From Alkalibaculum sporogenes (lineage in GTDB: Bacteria; Bacillota; Clostridia; Eubacteriales; Alkalibacteraceae): 64,000 nucleotides of DNA. The stretch is taken from positions 124,001 to 188,000 of the forward strand of contig NZ_WHNX01000002.1 of the NCBI RefSeq assembly GCF_009362815.1. The letters are read 5' to 3'. The position numbers and the translations under genes are program-made. Each line of letters begins with the position of its first letter. The first letter of the stretch is position 1. Below, one piece after another: positions 54,292-64,000 of this stretch. The notes beneath the pieces are model-generated. The model made no database searches. It had not been told where the DNA came from and saw nothing but the letters and a program-made list of their open reading frames with translations.

Positions 54292-56025
54292 ATGATAAAA
54301 TTGACTATAAATGATAAAGAAGTATCAGTGCCAGAGGGATCTACAATATTAGATGCTGCTAAGCAGTTAAAAATAAAAATACCAACATTATGTCATATGA
54401 GCTTATATGATATTCAATTTTTTAATCAATCTGCATCATGTAGAGTATGCGTAGTAGAACAAGAAGGAAGGAATAATCTTTTGCCTGCATGTGCTACTCC
54501 TGTATCTGAAGGAATGAAGATTAGAACAGATACTAAAAAAGCTATTAGAGCGAGAAGAACTATTGTAGAGTTACTTCTTTCTGATCATCCAAATGATTGT
54601 TTGATTTGTGCCAAAAATGGAGATTGCGAATTACAAAAGATAGCAGCAGACCTAGGAATACGAGAAATAAAGTATCCAGGTGAAATAGCTACATTCCCTA
54701 CGGATAATAGTAGTAAGTCTATAGTAAGGAATATGACAAAGTGTATACTATGTAAGAGATGCGAAACTATGTGTAGTTCGATTCAAACTGTAGATGTATT
54801 AACTGAGATAGGAAGAGGTTTCGATACAGTAATGGGAGCAGCCTTTAATCTACCCATGGATGAGACTACGTGTACCTTCTGTGGTCAATGTCTAGCAGTA
54901 TGTCCTACAGGTGCATTATCAGAGGTGAATAATGTATCTAAGGTTTGGGATGCCATAAATAGCGATAAAGTAGTAATTGTTCAAACCGCTCCTGCAGTTA
55001 GAGTCGCATTAGGAGAAGAATTTGGAATGGAAGTAGGTTCATTGGTAACTGGGAAGATGGTTGGTGCTCTAAGGAGAATTGGTTTTGATAGAGTATTTGA
55101 TACAGATTTTGCAGCAGATCTTACGATAATTGAGGAAGCATCCGAATTAATTCATAGGATACAACATGGCGGAAAACTTCCTATGCTAACGAGTTGTTGT
55201 CCAGCATGGGTAAAATTCTTTGAACATCAATTTAGTGATATGTTAGATATTCCATCTAGCTGCAAATCACCACATGAGATGTTCGGAGCATTATCAAAAA
55301 CTTATTTTGCTGAAAAGATGGGATTAAAAGCAGAAGATATAATAGTAGTATCAGTTATGCCATGTGTTGCTAAAAAATATGAAGCTGCTAGACCAGAACT
55401 AAGTGAAGGGTCAAGTAGTGATGTGGATATAGTAATCACTACAAGAGAATTAGCTTTAATGATTAAAGAGGCATCTATTGATTTTGAAAATTTAGACGAT
55501 AAAGAATTTGATAATCCGCTAGGAGAGTCTACTGGAGCGTCAGTAATATTTGGAGCTACAGGTGGTGTAATAGAAGCTACACTAAGAACTGCATATGAAT
55601 TTTTGACAGGAAAAACTCTTGAAAATGTTGAGTTTAGTTCTTTAAGGGGAATGCAGGGGATAAAAGAGGCTACAATTGATATTAATGGTATGTCAATTAA
55701 TATCGCTGTAAGTCATGGATTAGGGAATGCAAGACACCTACTAGAAAAAATTAGGTCAGGTAAAGCAAATTATCATGCTATAGAGATTATGGCTTGTCCT
55801 GGGGGATGTATCGGTGGGGCTGGTCAGCCATTCCATCATGGGGATCTTTCCATCCTAGACAAGAGAATGAATGGACTTTATAAAGAAGATAGGGGAAAAA
55901 CTCTAAGAAAATCTCATGAAAATCCTATGATAAAAAAATTATACGATGAATTCTTAGGAGAGCCATATGGAGAAAAGGCACATGAGTTACTACATACGAC
56001 TTATGTTGCAAGAAAGAAAATTTAA
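54292..56025 (+). CDS. hydA: [FeFe]-hydrogenase catalytic subunit HydA (group A, NAD-dependent type)
   Basis: 577 residues with, in order, an N-terminal [2Fe-2S] domain (SCRVCVVEQEG, LLPACATPV), the His-Cys [4Fe-4S] domain (HPNDCLICAKNGDCELQ), two ferredoxin clusters (CILCKRCETMC; CTFCGQCLAVCP) and the H-cluster domain: L1 TSCCPAWVKFFE, L2 MPCVAKKYEA, L3 MACPGGCIGGAGQP. The small-subunit-like tail is present (RMNGLYKEDRGKTLRKSHENP). All H-cluster cysteines are there, so it should be active once matured by HydE/HydG and HydF. Confidence 0.96.
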   Translation: MIKLTINDKEVSVPEGSTILDAAKQLKIKIPTLCHMSLYDIQFFNQSASCRVCVVEQEGRNNLLPACATPVSEGMKIRTDTKKAIRARRTIVELLLSDHPNDCLICAKNGDCELQKIAADLGIREIKYPGEIATFPTDNSSKSIVRNMTKCILCKRCETMCSSIQTVDVLTEIGRGFDTVMGAAFNLPMDETTCTFCGQCLAVCPTGALSEVNNVSKVWDAINSDKVVIVQTAPAVRVALGEEFGMEVGSLVTGKMVGALRRIGFDRVFDTDFAADLTIIEEASELIHRIQHGGKLPMLTSCCPAWVKFFEHQFSDMLDIPSSCKSPHEMFGALSKTYFAEKMGLKAEDIIVVSVMPCVAKKYEAARPELSEGSSSDVDIVITTRELALMIKEASIDFENLDDKEFDNPLGESTGASVIFGATGGVIEATLRTAYEFLTGKTLENVEFSSLRGMQGIKEATIDINGMSINIAVSHGLGNARHLLEKIRSGKANYHAIEIMACPGGCIGGAGQPFHHGDLSILDKRMNGLYKEDRGKTLRKSHENPMIKKLYDEFLGEPYGEKAHELLHTTYVARKKI

Positions 56026-56064
56026 TAAAAAGGCTTGGATATATACATAAGCATTTAAATAAAT

Positions 56065-56105
56065 AGACAAGGGTTCGTGAACAAATCACGACTCTTGTCT
56101 TTTTT
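56065..56105 (+). terminator. Terminator after the hydrogenase operon
   Basis: AGACAAG...CGTGA pairs with TCACG...CTTGTCT around a 5-base loop, with a small internal mismatch, followed by TTTTTT. Confidence 0.9.
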
Positions 56106-56266
56106 AATTATTATGAAGCTATTACTATGGATTGATATAGTAAAAAAAAGTTTTACAAAGGTTATAATAATGAATTAGGTAATTGATTTTTGGTGAAGGA
56201 TAGATAACTAAATACTAAGGTTATCTATCTTTTCTCGTAGGGCAAAAATGAATAATCAAGAGTAAT

Positions 56267-57175
56267 TTATTGATGGGATTTTCGAATATTATCTCTATAT
56301 TGAGTAGTTGTCATACCTTCAACTTCACGAAATAATCTAAGGAGTGTTCTAGATGCAGAAAAACCGACTAAGTTAGCTATTTTCTCTACAGAGTAGTTTG
56401 TGTTATACAAATAATCTTTTGCATAATTCAGTCTAAAGATACTTAAAGTCCTACTAAATGTCGTGCCAAAGCAAGCTTCAAAAACTCTATTAATGTGACG
56501 AGGTGAAACGTACATAGCATTTGCAACATCTCGCAGTGTTATATTGCTATTGTAATTTTTATGCATATACTTTGTTATCTCAATTGCTAAATTAACATTA
56601 GATGGAAACTCTACTCTAGATTTAGAATGTTCTGAAGTAGGCATAAGATTTCTGAAGGTTAATATAATAAATTTAAGGTAAAGACTCCTAAGTATAGATT
56701 GCCATCCAAAGCTTCTAATTATAAGTTCGTTATTGATTTGATCTATTATTGTATGACAATTATATTTATCGTCTATGATATAGTACTGGTTCGTTTTTAC
56801 ATTTGTCAATACCTTTTGCAGTTCAGAAATTTCTAATTCTGACCAAATATTATCATCGCAGGTAGAAATACTTTCTATAATGTCAAAAATCATAATAAAG
56901 TACTTTCTTTTAACATCAGGTTCATAAACTGTACCATGCCAAGTTCCAGGAGCTAATAAGAGTAATTGTCCGGCGGGGATGTTTATTTGACTGTCTGAAA
57001 CATCTATTTTTAAATTTCCTTCAATTGGATAGTAGATTTCTAGAGAATTATGAACATGCTTAAATTCAGGAGTTTTATTATCTAGTATCTCTACATGACG
57101 AATCAATACTTCAGTGTTTAACATTGGAATCTTTAGTATATATGGTTGGTAAATATTAGTTGAATTTTCTACCAT
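56267..57175 (-). CDS. AraC-family transcriptional regulator (cupin + HTH_18)
   Basis: A 302-residue regulator. The N-terminal cupin (FKHVHNSLEIYYPIEGNLKID; GQLLLLAPGTWHG) should bind a sugar or related ligand, and the C-terminal ~100 residues are two helix-turn-helix motifs (NITLRDVANAMYVSPRHINRVFEACFG; YSVEKIANLVGFSASRTLLRLFREVEGMTTTQYR). ATG 57175 follows GAGGTG. It is divergent from the dehydrogenase-transketolase operon and probably activates it when the substrate is present. Confidence 0.92.
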   Translation of the reverse strand: MVENSTNIYQPYILKIPMLNTEVLIRHVEILDNKTPEFKHVHNSLEIYYPIEGNLKIDVSDSQINIPAGQLLLLAPGTWHGTVYEPDVKRKYFIMIFDIIESISTCDDNIWSELEISELQKVLTNVKTNQYYIIDDKYNCHTIIDQINNELIIRSFGWQSILRSLYLKFIILTFRNLMPTSEHSKSRVEFPSNVNLAIEITKYMHKNYNSNITLRDVANAMYVSPRHINRVFEACFGTTFSRTLSIFRLNYAKDYLYNTNYSVEKIANLVGFSASRTLLRLFREVEGMTTTQYRDNIRKSHQ

Positions 57176-57585
57176 TTTTCAAACACCTCAAAGTGTAAAT
57201 ATTAGACCTAAGATAATGATAACACTAAAGGTACATAGGTTCAATTTAAATAATAATATAATATATTATTACAAAACATGTCGTGTATTTACGAATATAC
57301 AAATTATTCAACAAATTAATTATTATGTGATTTGGATGGACTATCGTAGTTTATATATGTCCCTCTCAATCATTGTTTAAATAGTGTGTAAAATTTATAA
57401 TTAATATAAGAGGTGATATTTATAAAATTCACTATTACTATATTTAATTTGACGAAAAGGCGATTAGCTACTATAATGCACTCCTTATCTATGGGAAATA
57501 TACCACCAGAGGAAATTAAATCCAAGAATATGTAAAGAGATGTGTTAACTTTTTTCATGACTAAAAAAAGGAAGGAGATATATTT
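57176..57585. other. Intergenic control region of the carbohydrate operon
   Basis: About 410 bases between the AraC gene and the first operon gene. The AraC binding sites must lie here, but I find no convincing direct repeat. It also contains the doubtful small frame at 57413-57535. The minus-strand open frame at 57370-57558 has no ribosome binding site and is judged spurious. Confidence 0.5.
57413..57535 (+). CDS. Doubtful 37-40 aa open frame, possibly a decayed small gene
   Basis: The frame reads IKFTITIFNLTKRRLATIMH, then SLSMGNIPPEEIKSKNM, and looks protein-like. AGAGGTG (57409-57415) has ideal spacing for a start at 57422, but that codon is ATA. An in-frame GTG at 57413 overlaps the Shine-Dalgarno sequence. 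It could be a gene whose ATG mutated to ATA, a non-canonical start, or chance. Confidence 0.3.
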   Translation: MIFIKFTITIFNLTKRRLATIMHSLSMGNIPPEEIKSKNM

Positions 57586-58641
57586 ATGAAAGTTGTTGCA
57601 GCTATAAAAGTTGGAGACATGAAAGATAATGATATTTCTAAACGAGGTAAAGTTGGCATAATAGACATGCCAATAAATGCTTTAGGCGACGAGGATGTAA
57701 AATTAAAAGTAGCATACTGCGCTATTTGTGGATCTGATCCTCACTTGGTAGGAGGTATTTTTGGATGGGAAGCGCCATTCGGTTTGGGACATGAAGTATC
57801 AGGTGTTATAGTAGAATTGGGAGAGAAAGCGACTAAAAAAGGGTTGAAAGTTGGCGATAGGGTAGCTGGTAATTTTCTAAAATTCTGTGGCACCTGTTAT
57901 TACTGCCAAAACGGTCAACAACAATTTTGCGAATATGCTAATGAATCTAATCGTCCAGGAATGAGTGAATATATTGTGTGGCACGAATCACAAATTTATA
58001 AATTGCCTGATGATGTATCACTAAAAGAGGGGTGTTTATTAGAGCCTATATCTATAGCGGTACGTATGATGGATAAAATTAGTCCCAAATTTGGCGGACG
58101 TGTCCTCATTTCAGGTGGTGGACCTATTGGACTTCTAGGTTTGCAAGCCGTGAAAATGTATGGTGCAACTTCACTTACAATAAGTGAACCTATTGCTGAG
58201 AGAAGAGATTTAGCTATAAAATATGGTGCAGATTACGCAATTGATCCAATTACACAAGATATTGAAAAAGAGTCAATGAAAATTACAAATGGTAGAGGAT
58301 ACGATACAGTTGTTGATTGTTCAGGCTCTGTAAGAGCAGTAGGTGTACTGCCTAAAATCACAGCAAGAGGTGGTACATTACTGTATGGTGCAATGTATCC
58401 AAATGATTATGAAATGCCATTTAACCTATATAAATATTGTTATATGAATGAATTAACTGTATCAGGATATTATGTAGCACCTTATGCTTTTCCAAGAGCA
58501 ATACAAATGCTGACTAAAATGGATTTAAGTGATCTTACAACTAAAATTTATAATATAGAGGATGCAGATGAAGCTTTTAAAGCACAACTTACTGGTAAAT
58601 ACCCTAAAATACTAATTAAGTGTAATAAAGATTTAGAATAG
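57586..58641 (+). CDS. Zinc-dependent alcohol/polyol dehydrogenase (MDR family)
   Basis: A 351-residue medium-chain dehydrogenase. Catalytic zinc ligands are in YCAICGSDPHLVGG and GHEVSG; the structural zinc site is CGTCYYCQNGQQQFC; the NAD-binding loop is GGGPIGLLGLQAVK. It resembles sorbitol/threonine dehydrogenases and should oxidise a polyol or secondary alcohol to a ketone. First gene of an operon with split transketolase and an SDR enzyme; AAGGAAGGAG precedes ATG 57586. Confidence 0.92.
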   Translation: MKVVAAIKVGDMKDNDISKRGKVGIIDMPINALGDEDVKLKVAYCAICGSDPHLVGGIFGWEAPFGLGHEVSGVIVELGEKATKKGLKVGDRVAGNFLKFCGTCYYCQNGQQQFCEYANESNRPGMSEYIVWHESQIYKLPDDVSLKEGCLLEPISIAVRMMDKISPKFGGRVLISGGGPIGLLGLQAVKMYGATSLTISEPIAERRDLAIKYGADYAIDPITQDIEKESMKITNGRGYDTVVDCSGSVRAVGVLPKITARGGTLLYGAMYPNDYEMPFNLYKYCYMNELTVSGYYVAPYAFPRAIQMLTKMDLSDLTTKIYNIEDADEAFKAQLTGKYPKILIKCNKDLE

Positions 58642-58663
58642 ATATAAGGAAGGTGCAAATATT

Positions 58664-59530
58664 ATGAGTGAAATTAAACTAGAGAGAGTAAAAGAGCTAG
58701 ATGACAAGTGTTTAAAAATAAGAAAAGATTTATTAAACTTTATCTATCAAATCGGTATGGGTCATTTAGGTGGAGAGTTATCTATGGTTGAAATAGCAGT
58801 AGCTCTATACTATGAGTATATGAACTTTGATCCTAAAAATATAGAAATGGTAGATAGAGATAGATTGGTTTTAAGTAAGGCACATTGTAGTGAAACATTG
58901 TATACTATTTATTCAGATTTAGGCATATACACAATGGACTATATGGTTGAACATTTTGAGTCATTACATACAGCAAAATTTGGTATGCACTGTAACAGAA
59001 AATACTGTGAACCAATTGAAGTCTCAACAGGTTCATTAGGACATGGACTTCCAGTGGCTGTTGGTATGGCACTAGCTGCGAGAAAACAGAAAGCACCTTG
59101 GAGAACCTTTGTTATAACAGGTGATGGGGAGCTAGATGAAGGAACAAACTGGGAAGCTATTATGGCAGCTGGTCATTTTCAACTGGGAAATTTGGTAGCT
59201 ATAGTTGATAAAAACCAAGTTCAAATGACTGGTACAACAGAAAATGTTATGAGTCTAGATCCCTTAGCGCCAAAGTTCGAAGCATTTGGATGGGAAGTAA
59301 TTGAAATAGAAGATGGTAATGATATGCTTCAAGTGTGTGAAGCATTTAAAAAAATAGGTCCCGCTGAACCTACACTAAGGCAGAAACCTATCTTCATAAT
59401 TGCCAATACTGTTAAGGGTAAAGGTGTAGATTTTATGGAAGGCAATCCAAAATGGCATGGCGGTGGCATTGCAAAAAAACAACTTGATGAAGCATTACAA
59501 CAAGTCGAGAAGAATAGGATGGTGAGATAA
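58664..59530 (+). CDS. Transketolase, N-terminal subunit
   Basis: A 288-residue TPP-binding half of a split transketolase: KIRKDLLNFIYQIGMGHLGGELS, DRDRLVLSKAHCSETLY, the TPP motif GDGELDEGTNWEAIMAAGHFQLGNLVAIVDKNQ. It must pair with the next gene product. Transketolase moves two-carbon units between ketoses and aldoses. The next gene begins 1 base after its stop. Confidence 0.94.
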   Translation: MSEIKLERVKELDDKCLKIRKDLLNFIYQIGMGHLGGELSMVEIAVALYYEYMNFDPKNIEMVDRDRLVLSKAHCSETLYTIYSDLGIYTMDYMVEHFESLHTAKFGMHCNRKYCEPIEVSTGSLGHGLPVAVGMALAARKQKAPWRTFVITGDGELDEGTNWEAIMAAGHFQLGNLVAIVDKNQVQMTGTTENVMSLDPLAPKFEAFGWEVIEIEDGNDMLQVCEAFKKIGPAEPTLRQKPIFIIANTVKGKGVDFMEGNPKWHGGGIAKKQLDEALQQVEKNRMVR

Positions 59531-59531
59531 T

Positions 59532-60500
59532 ATGGCAGTACAAACAACTTTTGATTTTGATCAGATGTTATCTAGTGCAAAAGAAGCATATGGAGAAGAA
59601 TTATTAAAAATGGCTGAAGAAGGTTTTGATTTCGTTTTTACATATAGTGATAATGTTGCACCTTCTACTGCAGCAGGTAAATTAACTCAAAATTATCCTG
59701 AGCGGTGCTTTAACTTTGGAATTGCAGAACCAAATCAGGTTGGTGCATCTGCAGGGCTTGCTTTAGCTGGAGAAATTGTTTTTGCACAAGTATTTGGACC
59801 ATTTTTACCACTTCGTGCTGCAGACCAGATTCATACAGATATTGCCTACAATGATGTGAATGTACGACTAATAGGAACTCATTCTGGTGTGACAGCTGGT
59901 GGCGGACCTACACATAATGATATTGCTGACTTAGCACTTTATCGTGCTATACCAAATTTAACAGTTGTAGTTCCAGCAGACGCAGGGCAATGTCGCAAGA
60001 TAATACGTGCTTCTATGGAATATGATGGTCCTATGATTATTCGTATTGACCGTGCAGGTTCTCCTAATGTTTACGCTGACGACAATTATGAATTCACAAT
60101 TGGAAAAGCTATAGAGACTATTGAAGGAACAGATGTTACAATTATTTCAACAGGTTCATGTATCTATGAGTGTATGATGGCATCTAAGGAATTACAAAAA
60201 GATGGTCTAAGCGTTGGAGTAATAGATATGCATACGATAAAACCATTAGATAAAAATGCTATCGTGAAATATTCTAACAAAACAGGAGTTGTCGTAACTG
60301 TAGAAGATCATTCTATAAATGGCGGGTTAGGTGGTGCAGTTGCAGAGACTCTTTGCGAAGCAGGATTCTGTGGGAAATTTAAACGAATAGGAATGCCAGA
60401 CGAATTTGCAGTATTAGGTGATCCTGATGAAGTATATAAATATTATGGTGTAGAAAGAGTTGGTATTGCAAAAACCATCAGAAAAATGATGAGCAAATAG
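59532..60500 (+). CDS. Transketolase, C-terminal subunit
   Basis: A 322-residue pyrimidine-binding half with the C-terminal domain: FNFGIAEPNQVGASAGLALAGEIVF (with the Glu that activates TPP), GTHSGVTAGGGPTHNDIADLALYRAIPN, IRIDRAGSPNVY, VEDHSINGGLGGAVAE. It follows the N-terminal subunit with translational coupling. The dedicated pair next to two dehydrogenases suggests catabolism of a particular ketose or polyol rather than the central pentose pathway. Confidence 0.94.
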   Translation: MAVQTTFDFDQMLSSAKEAYGEELLKMAEEGFDFVFTYSDNVAPSTAAGKLTQNYPERCFNFGIAEPNQVGASAGLALAGEIVFAQVFGPFLPLRAADQIHTDIAYNDVNVRLIGTHSGVTAGGGPTHNDIADLALYRAIPNLTVVVPADAGQCRKIIRASMEYDGPMIIRIDRAGSPNVYADDNYEFTIGKAIETIEGTDVTIISTGSCIYECMMASKELQKDGLSVGVIDMHTIKPLDKNAIVKYSNKTGVVVTVEDHSINGGLGGAVAETLCEAGFCGKFKRIGMPDEFAVLGDPDEVYKYYGVERVGIAKTIRKMMSK

Positions 60501-60515
60501 GGGGAGGAGAGCGAA

Positions 60516-61301
60516 TTGACAGATATATTCGATAATTTTACATTAGATTACTTTAGTCTTAAGGGAAAAGTAGCAATTGTAACTGGTGCAAATCAAGGTT
60601 TGGGAATGGCCTATGCTGTTGCATTTGCAAAAGCAGGAGCAGACTTGTTTATACCACATTTTACAAGTGATATTACGGAAATAAGAGAACTGATTGAAAA
60701 AGAAGGAAGAAAGGTTGTCTTTCTCCAAGGTGATTTAACACAAAAGTCACACCGTAAAGAAGTAGTGGATACTTGTATGAAAGAGTACGGAAAAATAGAT
60801 ATCCTCGTCAATAATGCAGGTGTAAGTAAATTTGCTGATTTTGAATATTATCCCGACGAGGCTTATGATGCTTGTATAGAACTTGATTTAAATGTGGCAT
60901 ACTATTTGTCCCATGAAATTGGGAAAATAATGATTAAACAAAAAAGCGGTAAAATTATTAACATCGGTTCTGCATTATCTTATACTGCTGATAAGAGTTG
61001 TCCTCCATATGTTATTGCAAAACACGGCATTATTGGCTTAACTCGATCTTTCAGCAATGAATTGGGTCAATACAATATTCAAAGCAATGCGATTTCTCCA
61101 GGATTTTTAGCAACAGAAGTAAATGCTGAACTAAGGAAAGATCCTTTATTTTATAAAAAGATAACAGATAGAATCCCAGCAGGGCGATGGGGAGAGATGG
61201 AAGATTTAATGGGTACAATTATATTTTTAGCAAGCAAAGCATCTGATTATATAAATGGCTGGAGTATAAGTGTAGATGGAGGATTTACTACTACACTTTG
61301 A
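60516..61301 (+). CDS. Short-chain dehydrogenase/reductase (SDR)
   Basis: A 261-residue classical SDR: cofactor motif TGANQGLG, NNAGVS, catalytic Ser of NIGSALS and Tyr-Lys of YVIAK, and the tail GWSISVDGGF. It resembles gluconate 5-dehydrogenase/2-deoxygluconate 3-dehydrogenase types. TTG 60516 is used as start, with GGGGAGGAG just upstream, giving the N-terminal extension TDIFDNFTLDYFSLKGKVAIV typical of gluconate 5-dehydrogenase-like enzymes. Last gene of the operon. Confidence 0.9.
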   Translation: MTDIFDNFTLDYFSLKGKVAIVTGANQGLGMAYAVAFAKAGADLFIPHFTSDITEIRELIEKEGRKVVFLQGDLTQKSHRKEVVDTCMKEYGKIDILVNNAGVSKFADFEYYPDEAYDACIELDLNVAYYLSHEIGKIMIKQKSGKIINIGSALSYTADKSCPPYVIAKHGIIGLTRSFSNELGQYNIQSNAISPGFLATEVNAELRKDPLFYKKITDRIPAGRWGEMEDLMGTIIFLASKASDYINGWSISVDGGFTTTL

Positions 61302-61337
61302 TAGTAAACTAGTTTGTATCATATTATAAAAACGGAA

Positions 61338-61388
61338 GTAAAAATACGTTGATTACAAGTTAAAACTTTAATCAACGTATTTTTACTT
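61338..61388. terminator. Strong terminator after the SDR gene
   Basis: An 18-bp perfect stem: GTAAAAATACGTTGATTA (61338-61355) with its complement at 61369-61386. Confidence 0.92.
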
Positions 61389-61448
61389 AATGAAATACTT
61401 AAGGCTAATTTGTTATAAATTTGCGAAATTTGAAGAAGGTGAAATTGG

Positions 61449-62399
61449 ATGAGAATTGGAATTTTAACAAGTGGAGGAGATGCTCCAGGCATGAATGCAG
61501 CGATTAGTGCAGTAGTTAAATCCGCAGAGCACAATAACATAGAAGTTTTAGGAATAAAATACGGATTTCAAGGTTTAGTAAAAGAAGAAGTTATTTCTTT
61601 AAATTGTTTCGACGTCGATGGTATATCCCAAAGAGGTGGTACAATACTAAAAACTGCAAGATGCCAGGAATTTATTAAAGAAGATGGAAAACAAAAGGCA
61701 ATTAACACATTAAAAAAATACAGAATCAACGGTCTAATTGTTATAGGTGGAAATGGTTCTTTTGAAGGAGCTAAAGAGCTTGCTAAGTCAGGTATAAAGG
61801 TGGTTGGTATACCTGGAACAATCGATAATGACTTAGCTTATACAGACTTTTGTATAGGTTTTGATACGACTTTAAACACAGTTTTAGAGTGTATTGGAAA
61901 GATAAAGGATTCAGATTCATCACATGAAAAGACTACAATTGTCGAAGTAATGGGAAGGTACTGTGGCGATTTAGCTCTATACGCTGGTTTAGCAGGAGGA
62001 GGAGAGATAATTGCTACTCCTGAAAAGAAGCTAAGTTATGACATTATTTGCAAAAGGTTAAAGGAAAATGTTGATAAGGGAAAAAAGGATAATGTTATTA
62101 TTATTACAGAAAAGATGTATGATATTGAAGATCTAAAAGAATACATTGAGGTCAACCTGAGAATAAGTTTAAGAAGCACAGTTTTGGGATTTGTTCAAAG
62201 GGGAGGTAACCCATCAGGTTTTGATAGAGTATTAGCTACTAAAATGGGTGTTAGAGCTGTTGAGTTATTGAGAGATGGAATTGATAGAAGATTTGTGGGG
62301 ATTAAAGAAAATAAAATTATCGATATAAATTTTAACGAAATAAATTACCAGAACATAAGTAGACAAAAGGAATATGATTATTTAGATCAGATATTATAA
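61449..62399 (+). CDS. pfkA: 6-phosphofructokinase-like protein with Asp-to-Asn change
   Basis: 316 residues of the PfkA fold: ATP/substrate loop TSGGDAPGMNAA, GGNGSFEGA, catalytic PGTIDND, substrate-binding VEVMGRYCGDLA and TEKM, VLGFVQRGGNPSGFDR. The usual GGDGS, whose Asp (Asp103 in E. coli) binds Mg2+, is GGNGS here (Asn102). The following Gly favours ATP over PPi as donor. It may be a normal variant or a kinase for another sugar phosphate. The start ATG follows AGAAGGTG. It stands apart from the SDR operon, separated by a terminator. Confidence 0.88.
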   Translation: MRIGILTSGGDAPGMNAAISAVVKSAEHNNIEVLGIKYGFQGLVKEEVISLNCFDVDGISQRGGTILKTARCQEFIKEDGKQKAINTLKKYRINGLIVIGGNGSFEGAKELAKSGIKVVGIPGTIDNDLAYTDFCIGFDTTLNTVLECIGKIKDSDSSHEKTTIVEVMGRYCGDLALYAGLAGGGEIIATPEKKLSYDIICKRLKENVDKGKKDNVIIITEKMYDIEDLKEYIEVNLRISLRSTVLGFVQRGGNPSGFDRVLATKMGVRAVELLRDGIDRRFVGIKENKIIDINFNEINYQNISRQKEYDYLDQIL

Positions 62400-62475
62400 A
62401 CTTACAAATAAAAATATTATGGGTATCTGTTAGAGTTAGTTATACTAGATTAAATGTACAATAATAATTAAAATC

Positions 62476-62497
62476 ATTATACAAAGTATTGTATAAT
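62476..62497. promoter_or_regulatory. Palindrome upstream of glpK
   Basis: ATTATACAA (62476-62484), 4 bases, TTGTATAAT (62489-62497): a perfect inverted repeat 31 bases before the glpK start, with a TATAAT within it and another at 62506-62511. It is a candidate operator; no regulator is assigned. Confidence 0.5.
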
Positions 62498-62510
62498 AAA
62501 CTTAATATAA

Positions 62511-64000
<1,490 letters not shown>

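Noticed and set aside
48357-56025. hydF expected beside hydE/hydG
   Set aside because: No GTPase gene is present in the region; HydF must be encoded elsewhere.

Overview
The window is low-GC DNA of an anaerobic Firmicute, most probably a member of the Clostridia. The evidence is the strong AT bias, AGGAGG-type ribosome binding sites, a trimeric NAD-linked [FeFe]-hydrogenase with HydE and HydG maturases, a fused MetF/MTHFR_C methylenetetrahydrofolate reductase, a corrinoid protein, a CBS-type manganese pyrophosphatase and an Agr-type peptide signalling system. I cannot name the species.

Bases 1-14000 are ordinary chromosome: the end of birA and the biotin transporter gene bioY with a clear BirA operator; a peroxiredoxin; an AI-2E-family membrane protein; methylenetetrahydrofolate reductase; two small proteins; a Ca/Na antiporter; a YgjP-type metallopeptidase; pyrophosphatase; nucleoside diphosphate kinase; a degenerate GGDEF protein; and an M14 peptidoglycan peptidase.

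Bases 14134-30450 are a defence island. A WYL-domain regulator precedes a complete type I-B (Tneap-like) CRISPR operon, cas6-cas8b-cas7-cas5-cas3-cas4-cas1-cas2. A leader and one very long array follow, with about 76 repeat units of 30 nt. The array carries an IS3-family element inside one spacer and ends at a decayed IS21-family element. Several spacers re-sample the same target, including diverged alleles of one protospacer and overlapping protospacers on opposite strands.

Bases 30500-45250 are an accessory region bounded by two diverged copies of one ancestral segment (conserved non-coding element, PadR/DUF2812 locus, CDF cation transporter). The copies have lost complementary parts. Between them lies an Agr-like quorum-sensing set (agrA-agrC convergent with agrB-agrD, where agrD is a short gene), three lipoprotein genes, an ABC exporter, and a 143-bp element repeated upstream of the lipoprotein genes.

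Bases 45300-64000 return to metabolism. They hold a lipoprotein, an orphan corrinoid protein, the hydrogenase maturation operon behind a candidate RNA attenuator (TM1266-type regulator, hydE, hydG), a LysR regulator divergent from the three-subunit bifurcating-type [FeFe]-hydrogenase operon, and an AraC regulator divergent from a dehydrogenase/split-transketolase/SDR operon of unknown substrate. The window ends with a 6-phosphofructokinase-like gene that has an unusual active-site substitution and the first part of glpK.
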